Source: an uncultured Anaerolineae bacterium
Lineage (GTDB): Bacteria > Chloroflexota > Anaerolineae > Aggregatilineales > Phototrophicaceae
DNA length: 64,000 nucleotides
Assembly (NCBI GenBank): GCA_937995825.1
Contig: CALKJO010000002.1
Span: forward strand, 372,001-436,000
Direction of reading: 5' to 3'
Shown: piece after piece, positions 34,675 through 43,020 of the stretch
How the letters are laid out: every line of letters begins with the position of its first letter
How positions within the stretch are numbered: position 1 is the stretch's first letter
Translations under genes and position numbers: made by a program
Notes under the pieces: model-generated
What the model saw: the letters and a program-made list of their open reading frames with translations, nothing else
Database searches by the model: none
What the model was told of the DNA's origin: nothing

Positions 34675-35910
34675 CTACGACACCGGCGCTCCGCACCCCG
34701 CCATCAGCGACTCGAACTGCGCCAGCCGATCCCCATTCGGCGACGCCGCGCTCTGCTCCAGCGCGTAGCCGCTGCGCAGCAGCGGCAGCGCCGTCCGGCA
34801 GTCCCCCGCCTGCACATTGACCCGCCCCGCCGCTAGATAATGCGCCGGATTCTGCGTCCCGGCGCGGAGCAGGCGATCATAGGTCTCGGCGGCGGAGCGC
34901 AGATCGCCCGTCCCCGCCTGCACTGTGCCTAAGTAGCTCAGGCACGAGATGTTATTGGGCGACGCAGTCACGCAGCGCGTCAGATAATCCAGGGCGCGGT
35001 TAGGATCGCCGTAGACTGAATAATAGTAAAAACCGAGCGCAAACAGCCCATCTAGGTTGCCCGGATTGCGATCCACCACCTCTTCCAGCAGCACCAAGCC
35101 GTTGTCGTAATTCTGCAAATTCCATTCCAGCCATGCCATGTCGATAGCGATATACGGCAGGTTGGGCGCGCGCTCCAAAGCCTCCTGAAAATCAGCGTAA
35201 GCGGCGCGAAAGTCGTACTTGCTCTGCCAGTTGATCAACCCGCTGACGTAGTAGGCTTCGAAGCTGTCGGGGTTGGCGTTCAGGGCGCGGCGCACCATCT
35301 CCCCCGCTCGACCCGGCTGGTTGGCATCCAGATAGGCTTCACCCATGAACGCCAGCGCCCGCGCCGACGCCGGATCGAGCGCCAGCGCCTGCAAGCCGCT
35401 TGCAATCGCGGCGTTCGGTCGTCCGGCGCGCGTCTGCGCTAAGGCGCGCACCGCCCAGGCGTCGGCTGAGAAAGGATTGGCGGTGACGGCGTTTTCGGCG
35501 GCGGCTAAAGCCTCCTCGCGCCGCCCCATCATGATCAGCCCGAGCGTATACCGATAATGCACGCGTATGTCGTTTGGGACGCCGGGTAGCGCCTCAGCGT
35601 ACAGTTGGACAGCTTCCTCAATCGCGCCGCGTCCCCAGGCGTTATCGGCGCGCGCCAGCGTCACCGTCGGATCGGGGATCGGCGTGGCGGTCGGCGCGAT
35701 GGCGGTGGACAGCGTCTCGCCCGCTGAGCTGATCGCCTGATGGATGAAAGCATCGACCTGCGGCGCGATCTGCTCGCGCCGTTCATACAGCCACGACCCC
35801 GCGTAGACCGCCAGCGGCGTCACAATCCACAGCCACAGCCAGCGCAAGTTGAAAAGATAGCGCTTCGGTCGTCTGCCGACGCGGTAGCGCTTGGGCGTTC
35901 GCAGATACAC
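34675..35910 (-). CDS. Membrane-anchored TPR-repeat protein
   Basis: A 411-residue protein with a very basic N-terminus (TPKRYRVGRRPKRYLF), one membrane helix (about 24-42), a linker with PTATPIPDPT, and then tetratricopeptide repeats over about 85-400 (units such as AEALPGVPNDIRVHYRYTLGLIMMGRREEALAAAENAV). Basic residues inside and the helix orientation place the TPRs outside the membrane, where they would scaffold other proteins. The start is GTG 35910; an upstream ATG at 35927 is out of frame. A TACAAT box lies about 40 bases upstream. Confidence 0.85.
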   Translation of the reverse strand: MYLRTPKRYRVGRRPKRYLFNLRWLWLWIVTPLAVYAGSWLYERREQIAPQVDAFIHQAISSAGETLSTAIAPTATPIPDPTVTLARADNAWGRGAIEEAVQLYAEALPGVPNDIRVHYRYTLGLIMMGRREEALAAAENAVTANPFSADAWAVRALAQTRAGRPNAAIASGLQALALDPASARALAFMGEAYLDANQPGRAGEMVRRALNANPDSFEAYYVSGLINWQSKYDFRAAYADFQEALERAPNLPYIAIDMAWLEWNLQNYDNGLVLLEEVVDRNPGNLDGLFALGFYYYSVYGDPNRALDYLTRCVTASPNNISCLSYLGTVQAGTGDLRSAAETYDRLLRAGTQNPAHYLAAGRVNVQAGDCRTALPLLRSGYALEQSAASPNGDRLAQFESLMAGCGAPVS

Positions 35911-35948
35911 CCGTTCCAGTCCCTCATGTGTTCAACCCACAGCGCACC

Positions 35949-35954
35949 ATTGTA
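35949..35954 (-). promoter_or_regulatory. Possible -10 element of the TPR gene
   Basis: TACAAT on the minus strand, within TGTGATACAAT, about 39 bases before the GTG start at 35910. No good -35 element is seen. Confidence 0.35.
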
Positions 35955-36002
35955 TCACAGGCGCGGGGTCTCGGTCGCGGGCTACCTACCCTCAAAAATT
36001 AA

Positions 36003-36051
36003 TGCGAACATTTGTACCTATGCAAATCCAAAACCTGTGTTATGCTGTCAA
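36003..36051 (+). repeat. 49-bp dispersed repeat, copy A
   Basis: This stretch matches 62766-62814 at 42 of 49 positions. It begins GCGAACATTTGT, continues CCTATGCAAAT and ends with TATGCT and an AT-rich tail. It lies between two minus-strand genes, upstream of the TPR gene. The inner arms CATTTG/CAAATC are an imperfect inverted repeat. Confidence 0.8.
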
Positions 36052-36081
36052 TGGAGATTAAAGATCATCCCGCGCCCCTTC

Positions 36082-37515
36082 TTAGCGGAATGGCAGCGCC
36101 GCGCACGACGCGCTCAGGCTCAAAAACGCCCCATCGACCCATCCCGACTGCCCCTCGTAGGTGGTGGCGTACCAGCTCGAGTCGCTGTTGCGCGCGGTCA
36201 GTTCCAGCACCGTCGTGAACGGAATGACCAGGATCGTCTCGGCGTCGCGGCTTGGCGCGCTGCGCAGCCTGAGATTGTTATTGACCGACCCCAGGCAGAA
36301 GCCGCTCACCGGGCGCGCCGTCGGGCTGGCGGCAGTGGGCGCGCCGTCGGCGGTTGGCGCATCGGTCGGCTGATCCGCTGTCGGCGCGGGGACGACGGGC
36401 GTCAGCGTCAGCTCGGCGAACAGCGTGGCGATCAGGTTCGGCGTCGGCGTGGGCGTTGGCGGCGGCGTCCGCGTCGGCGTGGGCGTTGGCGTGATCGTCG
36501 GCGCGCGTGTGTCCGTTACAAGCGCGGTCGGCGCATCGGTGGACGGCGGCGGCGCGGTTGATGCCGCCGTGATCGGCGCGGTCGGCGTGGCATCGATGGG
36601 CGGCAGCGCCGTCAGCAGATCGGTCAGGCTGCCGCGCGTCGCGCTCGGATCGGGAGTCGGTCCGCCGAAGCGCTGACCGAGCATGGTCAGATCGTTATTG
36701 ACGGCAATCCGAATGAATGTCCCCATCTGACTGCTGAATAATGCCGCCTGCAAGCGCGGAATCTCGCCGCGCTCCGCCGAGTCCGCGATCAGTCCGCGCA
36801 TGACCTCGGTGAGCTGGCGGATGACTGTCTCGACATCGCCGCCGTTGGCTTCGACGATCTGCGCCAGCGGGACGCCGCGGTCCAGTTGTTCAAAGACCTC
36901 GTTTTCGGGCAGATCGATCTCATTCCGCAGAATCGTGCGGATCGCCTGAAAAAGCGCCGCAATCCGCGCGGTCGTCTCCGGATCGGCGGTTGACGTGGCG
37001 TCGGGTAGGGCGGAGTCGTTCGGCGCAGTCGGCGTGATGGTGGGGACATTGGCGGCGACAGCGGGGACAGGCGTCGGTGCGGCTTCCAGCGCGAAATACG
37101 CGCCCATGAACGGCACGAACAGCGTCGCCAGCGCGATCATCCCCGCGCTGAACAGCCCGAACACGCCGCGCGACCCTTTCAGCCGCCAGGGACGGAACAG
37201 TTCGATCAGGGTGATCAGCAGGCTGTAGGCTGCCAGCGCGCCGCATGCCAGCAGCGTCAGATATTCAACATACGGATCGGGCGGCGATATTGGGATCGTG
37301 AAGGCGAACGCGCCCAGCCTGCCGCTGATCGGTTCATCGCCGAACGCGCCCAGGTTGTTGACGATCAGCGCCGCCAGCAGCGTCAGCGCGGTCAGGTAGT
37401 TAAGCAGCAGCTCAAGAAAGCTGATCTTCTCGACCCGCCCAACCGTTTTGAACAGGTTATTAAGCGCCAGCAGCGCCCCGAAAAAGACGCCCGCAGCCAG
37501 CAGCAGCAGCGCCAC
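36082..37515 (-). CDS. Four-helix membrane protein with C-terminal SH3-like domain
   Basis: A 477-residue protein. Four membrane helices lie in the first 145 residues (VALLLLAAGVFFGALLAL, then about 37-55, 81-105 and 115-140). A helical region (about 180-300) follows, with LPENEVFEQLDRGVPLAQIVEANGGD, then a long Thr/Pro/Ala linker (PTPTPTRTPPPTPTPTP) and an SH3-like domain (about 410-477: NNLRLRSAPSRDAETILV, SGWVDGAFLSL). The linker and SH3 part must be outside. I choose GTG 37515 behind AAAGGGGGA; the frame is open to 37578. Function unknown; wall sensing is plausible. Confidence 0.78.
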   Translation of the reverse strand: MALLLLAAGVFFGALLALNNLFKTVGRVEKISFLELLLNYLTALTLLAALIVNNLGAFGDEPISGRLGAFAFTIPISPPDPYVEYLTLLACGALAAYSLLITLIELFRPWRLKGSRGVFGLFSAGMIALATLFVPFMGAYFALEAAPTPVPAVAANVPTITPTAPNDSALPDATSTADPETTARIAALFQAIRTILRNEIDLPENEVFEQLDRGVPLAQIVEANGGDVETVIRQLTEVMRGLIADSAERGEIPRLQAALFSSQMGTFIRIAVNNDLTMLGQRFGGPTPDPSATRGSLTDLLTALPPIDATPTAPITAASTAPPPSTDAPTALVTDTRAPTITPTPTPTRTPPPTPTPTPNLIATLFAELTLTPVVPAPTADQPTDAPTADGAPTAASPTARPVSGFCLGSVNNNLRLRSAPSRDAETILVIPFTTVLELTARNSDSSWYATTYEGQSGWVDGAFLSLSASCAALPFR

Positions 37516-37609
37516 ATGTCCCCCTTTGCTATCGTTTGCTGACTCATTATACGCAGGATAGGCAGCGGCGTCGCACACGTTTATGCACTGCTCATGCTGG
37601 AGGACGGCG

Positions 37610-37615
37610 TATAAT
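37610..37615 (+). promoter_or_regulatory. -10 element of the threonine dehydratase-like gene
   Basis: A perfect TATAAT lies 34 bases before ATG 37650, followed by a GAAGGGGAT ribosome site. A -35 match is not evident. The site is in the divergent spacer with the SH3 membrane-protein gene. Confidence 0.5.
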
Positions 37616-37649
37616 AACCATAGACTCGGATCACCGAAGGGGATCGACC

Positions 37650-38633
37650 ATGGACACCTACACCCTGCCGCTGGCGGCGGTCAAGGCAGCGCAGGCGCGC
37701 ATCGCGCCCTATATCCGCCGCACGCCGCTGTCGCCGCCGCCGCTTCCGGCCGGTGATCTGCCGGGGGCGCTCAAACATGACGGGCTGCGCTTCAAATTTG
37801 AGCAGATGCAGGTGGCGGGATCGTTCAAGTCGCGGGGTGTGTTCAACAGTCTGCTGCTGCTGCCGCCGGACGTGCGCGGCGTGATCACCGCCAGCGGCGG
37901 CAATCATGGGCTGGCGCTGGCATACGCGGCGCGGCGGCTCGGTGTTCCCTGCATCGTCTACCTGCCGGACAATGCCATGCCCGACCGGACGACGCGCATC
38001 GCCGCCTTTGGCGCGCAGGTCATTCGCGAGGGCGCGGTCTTCGATGAGGCGAATCGGGCGGCAATGGCGCGCGCCGACGCCGAGGGGCTGGCGTATATCC
38101 ATCCGTTCAACGCGCCGCAGATGGTCGAGGGGAATGGGTCGCTGGCGGTCGAACTACTGGAGGATATGCCCGATATCGACGCGGTGATCGTCGCCATCGG
38201 CGGCGGCGGGCTGATCGGCGCGGTGGCAGGTGTCCTCAAGCAGCACAAGCCGGCGATCCGCGTCTTCGGCGTCGAGCCGACGGGCGCGCCGTCGATGAAA
38301 GCCAGTCTCGACGCCGGGCGGGTGGTCGCGCTGCCCGGCGTTCACACCATCGCCGACACGCTCGCGCCCCGCGCGGTCGGGGATATCACGCTGGCGCTGG
38401 CACAGCAGTATGTCGATGAGATCGTCCTCGTCTCCGATCTGGACATGATCGCGGGGATGCGCTGGCTGTGGACGCACTATAATCAGTTGGTCGAGCCGGC
38501 GGGCGCGGCGGCGCTGGCTTCAGTGCTGACCGGCAAAATCGACATGACGCCCTTTCGGCATCCGGCGATCATCGTCTGTGGCGGGAACGCCGGCGCGGAA
38601 GGGGTATTTGCTAGCTATGAAGAAAAGGTATAA
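37650..38633 (+). CDS. Threonine/serine dehydratase-like PLP enzyme (fold type II)
   Basis: A 327-residue PLP enzyme of the threonine dehydratase/serine racemase group. The Schiff-base Lys is K60 in AGSFKSRGV, the substrate loop is TASGGNHGLALA, and the phosphate-binding glycine loop is AIGGGGLIGAV. It lacks the ACT-like regulatory domain of biosynthetic IlvA, so it resembles catabolic TdcB, serine racemase or hydroxy-Asp dehydratases; these cannot be separated by eye. It would convert Thr or Ser to the 2-oxo acid plus ammonia. The promoter -10 and ribosome site are close upstream, and it seems to be a single-gene unit. Confidence 0.88.
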   Translation: MDTYTLPLAAVKAAQARIAPYIRRTPLSPPPLPAGDLPGALKHDGLRFKFEQMQVAGSFKSRGVFNSLLLLPPDVRGVITASGGNHGLALAYAARRLGVPCIVYLPDNAMPDRTTRIAAFGAQVIREGAVFDEANRAAMARADAEGLAYIHPFNAPQMVEGNGSLAVELLEDMPDIDAVIVAIGGGGLIGAVAGVLKQHKPAIRVFGVEPTGAPSMKASLDAGRVVALPGVHTIADTLAPRAVGDITLALAQQYVDEIVLVSDLDMIAGMRWLWTHYNQLVEPAGAAALASVLTGKIDMTPFRHPAIIVCGGNAGAEGVFASYEEKV

Positions 38634-38736
38634 TTAAGGGAATGACCGGTAGCGCACGCTTCAAAACTGTGAAATAATCACAAGCAGCGACAACATTACG
38701 AATTGTTACCAGGCGGCGCTCTGGTGGGAGCTGTTG

Positions 38737-39657
38737 ATGAAGTGGATTGCAATTTTAGGGCTGTTGGCGGCGCTGTCGATATCATCGATAGCAGCGGCGC
38801 AGAATGAACTTGCGGCAACGCTGGAAGTGCTGTCCGGCGGCGTCGAGATGAAACGAGTCAATACCTCCAATTGGATCGCCATTCGTGTTGAAGCCGTTGT
38901 GGGTGTCGGCGATGTGCTGCGCACCGATCCGTCTGGACGAGCGCGGATCACCTTCTTCGCGGACGGCACCGAGACCGAAATCCTGCCAGGAACAGAATAC
39001 CGCATCAACCGCTTCGAAGGCAGTTCGACTCGCTTCAACCTGAGTGCAGAGGTGCTGGTCGGGCAGACCATTCAGCGGCTGAGCCGGCTTTTGGATGCCA
39101 CTTCAAGCTACAACATCGCGACTCCGGCGATGAACCTGGTCGCGCGCGGGACGGAATTTGCCATCCGCGTGGAGGAGAACGGACGCTCGGCGCTGCTGGT
39201 GCGCGATGGCGAAGTCGAAGCCGATGCGCAGAGCAGCAGCGCCAGCGTCCCGCTCGGATTCGGCGTGCGCGCCGCCGTCGGCGAGCCGATCAGCGATGTG
39301 GTGCGCGCCTCCACCTTCGCCGAACTGGACGCCGCGCTCGACGGCTGCTCCGCCGTCCTGACTACGCCTGACGATGTCAGCCTGAATGTTCGAAGCGGCG
39401 CATCGATGGGCGCGGAGCGCATCGGCTACATCGATGCCAGCGCGGTCACGCGCTTGTTCGGCGTGACGACCAGCAGCGGCTGGTACCGCATCCCCTTTGG
39501 CGACGGCTTCGGGTGGGTGCTGTCGAGCAGCGCCGAGATCGCCTCTGGCTGCGCCGGACTGCGCGTGTTCCCGGATAACTTCCGCGAAGGCATGAGCACT
39601 GCGCCCACCCCTGCGCCGACTTCCGCCCCGTCTGCAACGCCCATGCCTCGATCATGA
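38737..39657 (+). CDS. Exported FecR-like plus SH3-like domain protein
   Basis: A 306-residue secreted protein. After a signal sequence (about 3-22, cleavage near AAAQ) comes a FecR domain (about 27-165): EVLSGGVEMKRVNTSNW, GVGDVLRTDPSGRARI, NIATPAMNLVARGTEFAI and LLVRDGEVEADA. An SH3-like domain follows (about 205-275: VSLNVRSGASMGAERIGYID, GWVLSSSAEI), then a Pro/Ala/Thr tail. FecR domains sense or bind at the envelope. ATG 38737 follows TGGGAG. The stop overlaps the start of a CHASE2 histidine kinase, which it may feed with a signal. Confidence 0.85.
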   Translation: MKWIAILGLLAALSISSIAAAQNELAATLEVLSGGVEMKRVNTSNWIAIRVEAVVGVGDVLRTDPSGRARITFFADGTETEILPGTEYRINRFEGSSTRFNLSAEVLVGQTIQRLSRLLDATSSYNIATPAMNLVARGTEFAIRVEENGRSALLVRDGEVEADAQSSSASVPLGFGVRAAVGEPISDVVRASTFAELDAALDGCSAVLTTPDDVSLNVRSGASMGAERIGYIDASAVTRLFGVTTSSGWYRIPFGDGFGWVLSSSAEIASGCAGLRVFPDNFREGMSTAPTPAPTSAPSATPMPRS

Positions 39658-41990
39658 AACGACTGGCAGGACTGCGCCAGCGGCTGTGGATCGGCGTGCT
39701 GACAGGCTCGGCGCTGCTGATCCTGTGGCTCAGCGGCGCGTTCGTCGGGCTGCGCCTGCGGCTTCAGGATGTCTATTACACGCCGCTGCCGACCACCGGC
39801 AGCGTGGTCATCGTCGCCATCGACGATGAAACCCTTCAGGCATATGGGCGCTCACCGACTCAGTGGTCACGGGCGCTCTACGCCGATTTAATCGAGCGGC
39901 TGAGCGGGGCGCGGGTGATCGCCTTCGATCTGCTGTTCGCCGAGCCAAGCGAGGAGGATGCGGTGGTTGCCGCGGCGATGCGCGCCGCCCGCGCCAGCGA
40001 CATGCGGACGCGCTTTGTCATGCCGAGCGTCGGAATCTCCGCCAGCGATCCAACTTTCAAGCCCAACGGCTTTGATCAAACGCTGCACTTCGTCAGCACG
40101 CTCAGCCCGCAGCCGATCTTTGTGGAAGCGGCGGACTGGCTCGGCTTCACCAATGCCTACCCCGACATCGATCACACCATGCGCCGTCAGCTGTCATTGG
40201 CGCGGATCAGCGCGCGCGATGACGCGACCGAGCGCGGCATCGCCTTCAGTCTCGCCGTCTACTATGCTTATCTGCGGACGCCGCCTTCCGCGCTCGATCA
40301 GATCATGCGCAGCGAACCGGGGACGCTGTATCTGACGCCGGAGCGCGCCTTGCGGGTCGATCCGTTCGGGCTGTGGATGCCATATTATTTCGGAGCGCCA
40401 TCGCGCAGCCCGGAAGGGACATTCCCGGTCGTTTCCATGCGCGCCGTCCTGAACGATGAGATCGATCCGGCGCGCTTTCAGGACAAGATCGTCCTGATCG
40501 GCGTCACCAACAGCATCGGCTTCAACGATCTGCACGCCGTCCCGTCGGGCGTGACCGGGCAGTTGATGGCGGGCATCGAACTCCATGCCAACGCCATCGA
40601 GTCGCTGCTGCAAGGCGTGCTGCCCTTTGAGCAGAGCGCGGCTTCCCAGGCGATCATGATCATGGGGCTGGCGCTGCTGTCATCGCTGATCTACGGCGCG
40701 CTGCGCTGGTCTGGCGTGCTGATCGCGGCGCTGGCGCTGATCGTCGGTTGGACGGTGGGGGTGTTTGTCTTCTTCCAGATGCGCATGGAGCTGATCAACC
40801 TGTTCCATTCCCTGCTGGCGCTGGGCGTCCCGGCGCTGGTGGCGATCAGCCTGAGCGCCGCGCGCGAGATCGAGCGGCGTCGGCGCAGCGAGTGGCTGCT
40901 GACCCAGGTCTCCTCGCTGCTGACTGAAACGCGCCGCCAGAAGGCGCTTTTAGAGGCGCTGATCGATAGGTCGCCCGTGCCGATCCTGCTGCTCGATGCC
41001 CAGCGCGTGATCGTGCGCGCCAACCCCGCCACAAGCGACGTGTTTGGCGGCAAGCCGGAGAATTATGTTGGGTGCGCCTTTGACGATGTGCTGCGGCAGA
41101 TGGACATCGACATCGACATCCGCGTCCGTCTCGCCAATGCCTTTCGCTTGGAGCTGCCGTTTGAGCAGTCCTTGCAGCGCGGGCAGCACCACTACGCGCT
41201 CAGCGCCGCGCCGCTGTCGGAGAACAGCGGTTGGGTGGTGCTGATGAACGATGTCTCGGCGCTGACCGAGCTGAGCAACCTCAAGACGCGCATGATCCGC
41301 ATGGCGTCGCACGATCTGAAAAACCCGCTGACGACCATCTTCGTGCTGGGTCGGCTGATGCTCGACGCCGACAGCCTGGATGTCACTCAGCCGCGTCAGC
41401 GCGAATTTCTGGAGCGGATGCTCGACAGCGCCCAGTTGATGAATGAAATCATCGAACACATCCTCAAGCTGGAGCGCGCCCGCGCTGGCGAAATCGAGCG
41501 CGAACCGGTCGCTGTGAGCGATCTCGTCGATGCCGTCGTCCGCCAGAGCATGACCGCTGCCGAGCAGAAACGGCAGACGCTTCGGGCGGAGATAGAGAGC
41601 CATCTGCCGATAGTGATCGGCGACTTGCAGCAGCTTTCCCAGGCGGTCGGCAATCTGGTCAGCAATGCGATCAAATATACGCCGGAAGGAGGGCAGATCA
41701 CTGTCCGCGTCTCAGCAGGCGAGCGCGATGGGCGCAAACGCCTTTACATAGAAGTTGCGGACACGGGTTTTGGTATCCCGACGGAAGCGCAGGGCAAGCT
41801 CTTTCAGGAATTTTTCCGCGTTCACACCCGTGACACTCAGGATATCCCCGGCACGGGCTTGGGCTTGAGTCTGGTCAAATCGGTGGTTGAGGCGCACGAT
41901 GGCAAAGTCAGTTTCAAGAGCGTCGAAGGCAAAGGCAGCACCTTCTACATCGAGCTTCCGGCGGTGGCGGGCGAGCATGAGGCGGTTTAA
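39654..41990 (+). CDS. CHASE2-domain sensor histidine kinase
   Basis: A 778-residue kinase. N-terminal membrane helix (about 12-32), extracytoplasmic CHASE2 domain (about 35-325: VVIVAIDDETLQAYG, VIAFDLLFAEPSEED, KIVLIGVTN), three helices (about 332-405), a PAS domain (about 425-535), HisKA with H554 in MASHDLKNPLTT, and HATPase with NLVSNAIKYTPEGG, DTGFGI and GTGLGLSLV. It reads an outside signal through CHASE2. It overlaps the FecR-SH3 gene upstream (4 bases) and a second FecR-like gene downstream (14 bases). No response regulator is in the operon. Confidence 0.93.
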   Translation: MKRLAGLRQRLWIGVLTGSALLILWLSGAFVGLRLRLQDVYYTPLPTTGSVVIVAIDDETLQAYGRSPTQWSRALYADLIERLSGARVIAFDLLFAEPSEEDAVVAAAMRAARASDMRTRFVMPSVGISASDPTFKPNGFDQTLHFVSTLSPQPIFVEAADWLGFTNAYPDIDHTMRRQLSLARISARDDATERGIAFSLAVYYAYLRTPPSALDQIMRSEPGTLYLTPERALRVDPFGLWMPYYFGAPSRSPEGTFPVVSMRAVLNDEIDPARFQDKIVLIGVTNSIGFNDLHAVPSGVTGQLMAGIELHANAIESLLQGVLPFEQSAASQAIMIMGLALLSSLIYGALRWSGVLIAALALIVGWTVGVFVFFQMRMELINLFHSLLALGVPALVAISLSAAREIERRRRSEWLLTQVSSLLTETRRQKALLEALIDRSPVPILLLDAQRVIVRANPATSDVFGGKPENYVGCAFDDVLRQMDIDIDIRVRLANAFRLELPFEQSLQRGQHHYALSAAPLSENSGWVVLMNDVSALTELSNLKTRMIRMASHDLKNPLTTIFVLGRLMLDADSLDVTQPRQREFLERMLDSAQLMNEIIEHILKLERARAGEIEREPVAVSDLVDAVVRQSMTAAEQKRQTLRAEIESHLPIVIGDLQQLSQAVGNLVSNAIKYTPEGGQITVRVSAGERDGRKRLYIEVADTGFGIPTEAQGKLFQEFFRVHTRDTQDIPGTGLGLSLVKSVVEAHDGKVSFKSVEGKGSTFYIELPAVAGEHEAV

Positions 41991-43020
41991 TCCGATCTGG
42001 CTGGCGCTGATCGCGCTGGCGCTGGCGGTTCGCGTCGGGGCGCAGGCTGACGCGCCGCTGGCGTCAGCGCTGCAAGTCATCTTCAACGGCGTGGACGTGC
42101 GGCGCGCCAATACAGAAGACTGGTTTCCGATGCGGGCGGGCGCGCAGATGGCGTTCGGCGTGGGCGACACACTGCGCACCGACCTGACCGGGCGCGCCTG
42201 GGTCGAGTTTGACGGCGCGCGCACGCTCATCCTGCCCGCCAGCGTTTTCGCCCTCCGCGCTTATCAACCGGATGGAAGCATCGATGTTGAGCTGAGCGGA
42301 CGGGCGGTTCACGAGATCGCCGACGACGGGCTTGTTTACCGTGTCTTTTATCCCGATGCGGCGGGCTTGCATGTCCGCGCCGACGCGCCTGCCCTGTTTG
42401 CGATCCAGACGCGCCCATATCGGAGCATCCCGCTGCTGGAGCCGCTCAACCGCGGTCAGCCGAGCTTGGTCGCGACTGCCGCCGCTGCTGAGCGTCCGCT
42501 TCAGATCGTGACGTTCGATACGGTGCAGGCAGTCTTCAGCGCGGGCGAAGGGGTGTTCAGCCCGATTTTTGGCTCGCTTTCGCCGCCGCAGCGCCTACCT
42601 GGACTGCTGCGTTTTGCGGAGATCGAGTCCCTGAATGTGCCGGTGAGCTGCGCGGCGTTGTCGCGTCCGACGGTTGCGCCGCGTCTGGCGGCGCGCATCG
42701 GACCCGCTGAACAGTACCGATCCATCGGCGGGGTCGATTTCGGCGTCCCGCTGCGCATCGTCGGGCGGACGGAGGATAGACGCCGCTACCGGATCGCCTA
42801 TTACAGCGCGTATGCCTGGATCGTGGCGGATGGGGTTGTCCTCGACCCAGCCTGCGATCCGGCGGCGCTGGCGGTCTTTCCCTATGAGACCGTCGAACTG
42901 CCGTTGGGCGCAGTCGCGGTCACGCCGGAGGAATTGGCGCTGCTCCAGCCGTTCTATGGCACGCCGACCGATGATCCCTGGTTCTACCGCGCTGCGAATG
43001 ACATCAATCCGGTACGCTAG
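41977..43020 (+). CDS. Exported FecR-like protein, second of the pair
   Basis: A 347-residue protein with signal sequence (MRRFNPIWLALIALALAV, cleavage near VGAQ). Residues about 28-120 parallel the FecR part of the protein at 38737 (NGVDVRRANTEDWFPM, GVGDTLRTDLTGRAWVEF) but the second half of the domain is diverged. The C-terminal part (about 230-300) holds an SH3-like segment (RLAARIGPAEQYRSIGGVDFG, YAWIVADGVV). ATG 41977 lies inside the kinase gene; the frame remains open further upstream. Its own last 23 bases overlap the next gene. Probably a periplasmic or surface partner of the kinase, by analogy. Confidence 0.75.
   Translation: MRRFNPIWLALIALALAVRVGAQADAPLASALQVIFNGVDVRRANTEDWFPMRAGAQMAFGVGDTLRTDLTGRAWVEFDGARTLILPASVFALRAYQPDGSIDVELSGRAVHEIADDGLVYRVFYPDAAGLHVRADAPALFAIQTRPYRSIPLLEPLNRGQPSLVATAAAAERPLQIVTFDTVQAVFSAGEGVFSPIFGSLSPPQRLPGLLRFAEIESLNVPVSCAALSRPTVAPRLAARIGPAEQYRSIGGVDFGVPLRIVGRTEDRRRYRIAYYSAYAWIVADGVVLDPACDPAALAVFPYETVELPLGAVAVTPEELALLQPFYGTPTDDPWFYRAANDINPVR

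Noticed and set aside
36003-36051. LexA/SOS box
   Set aside because: Only GAACATTTGT resembles half of the Gram-positive-type box; the second half does not match, and the neighbouring genes are not SOS genes.
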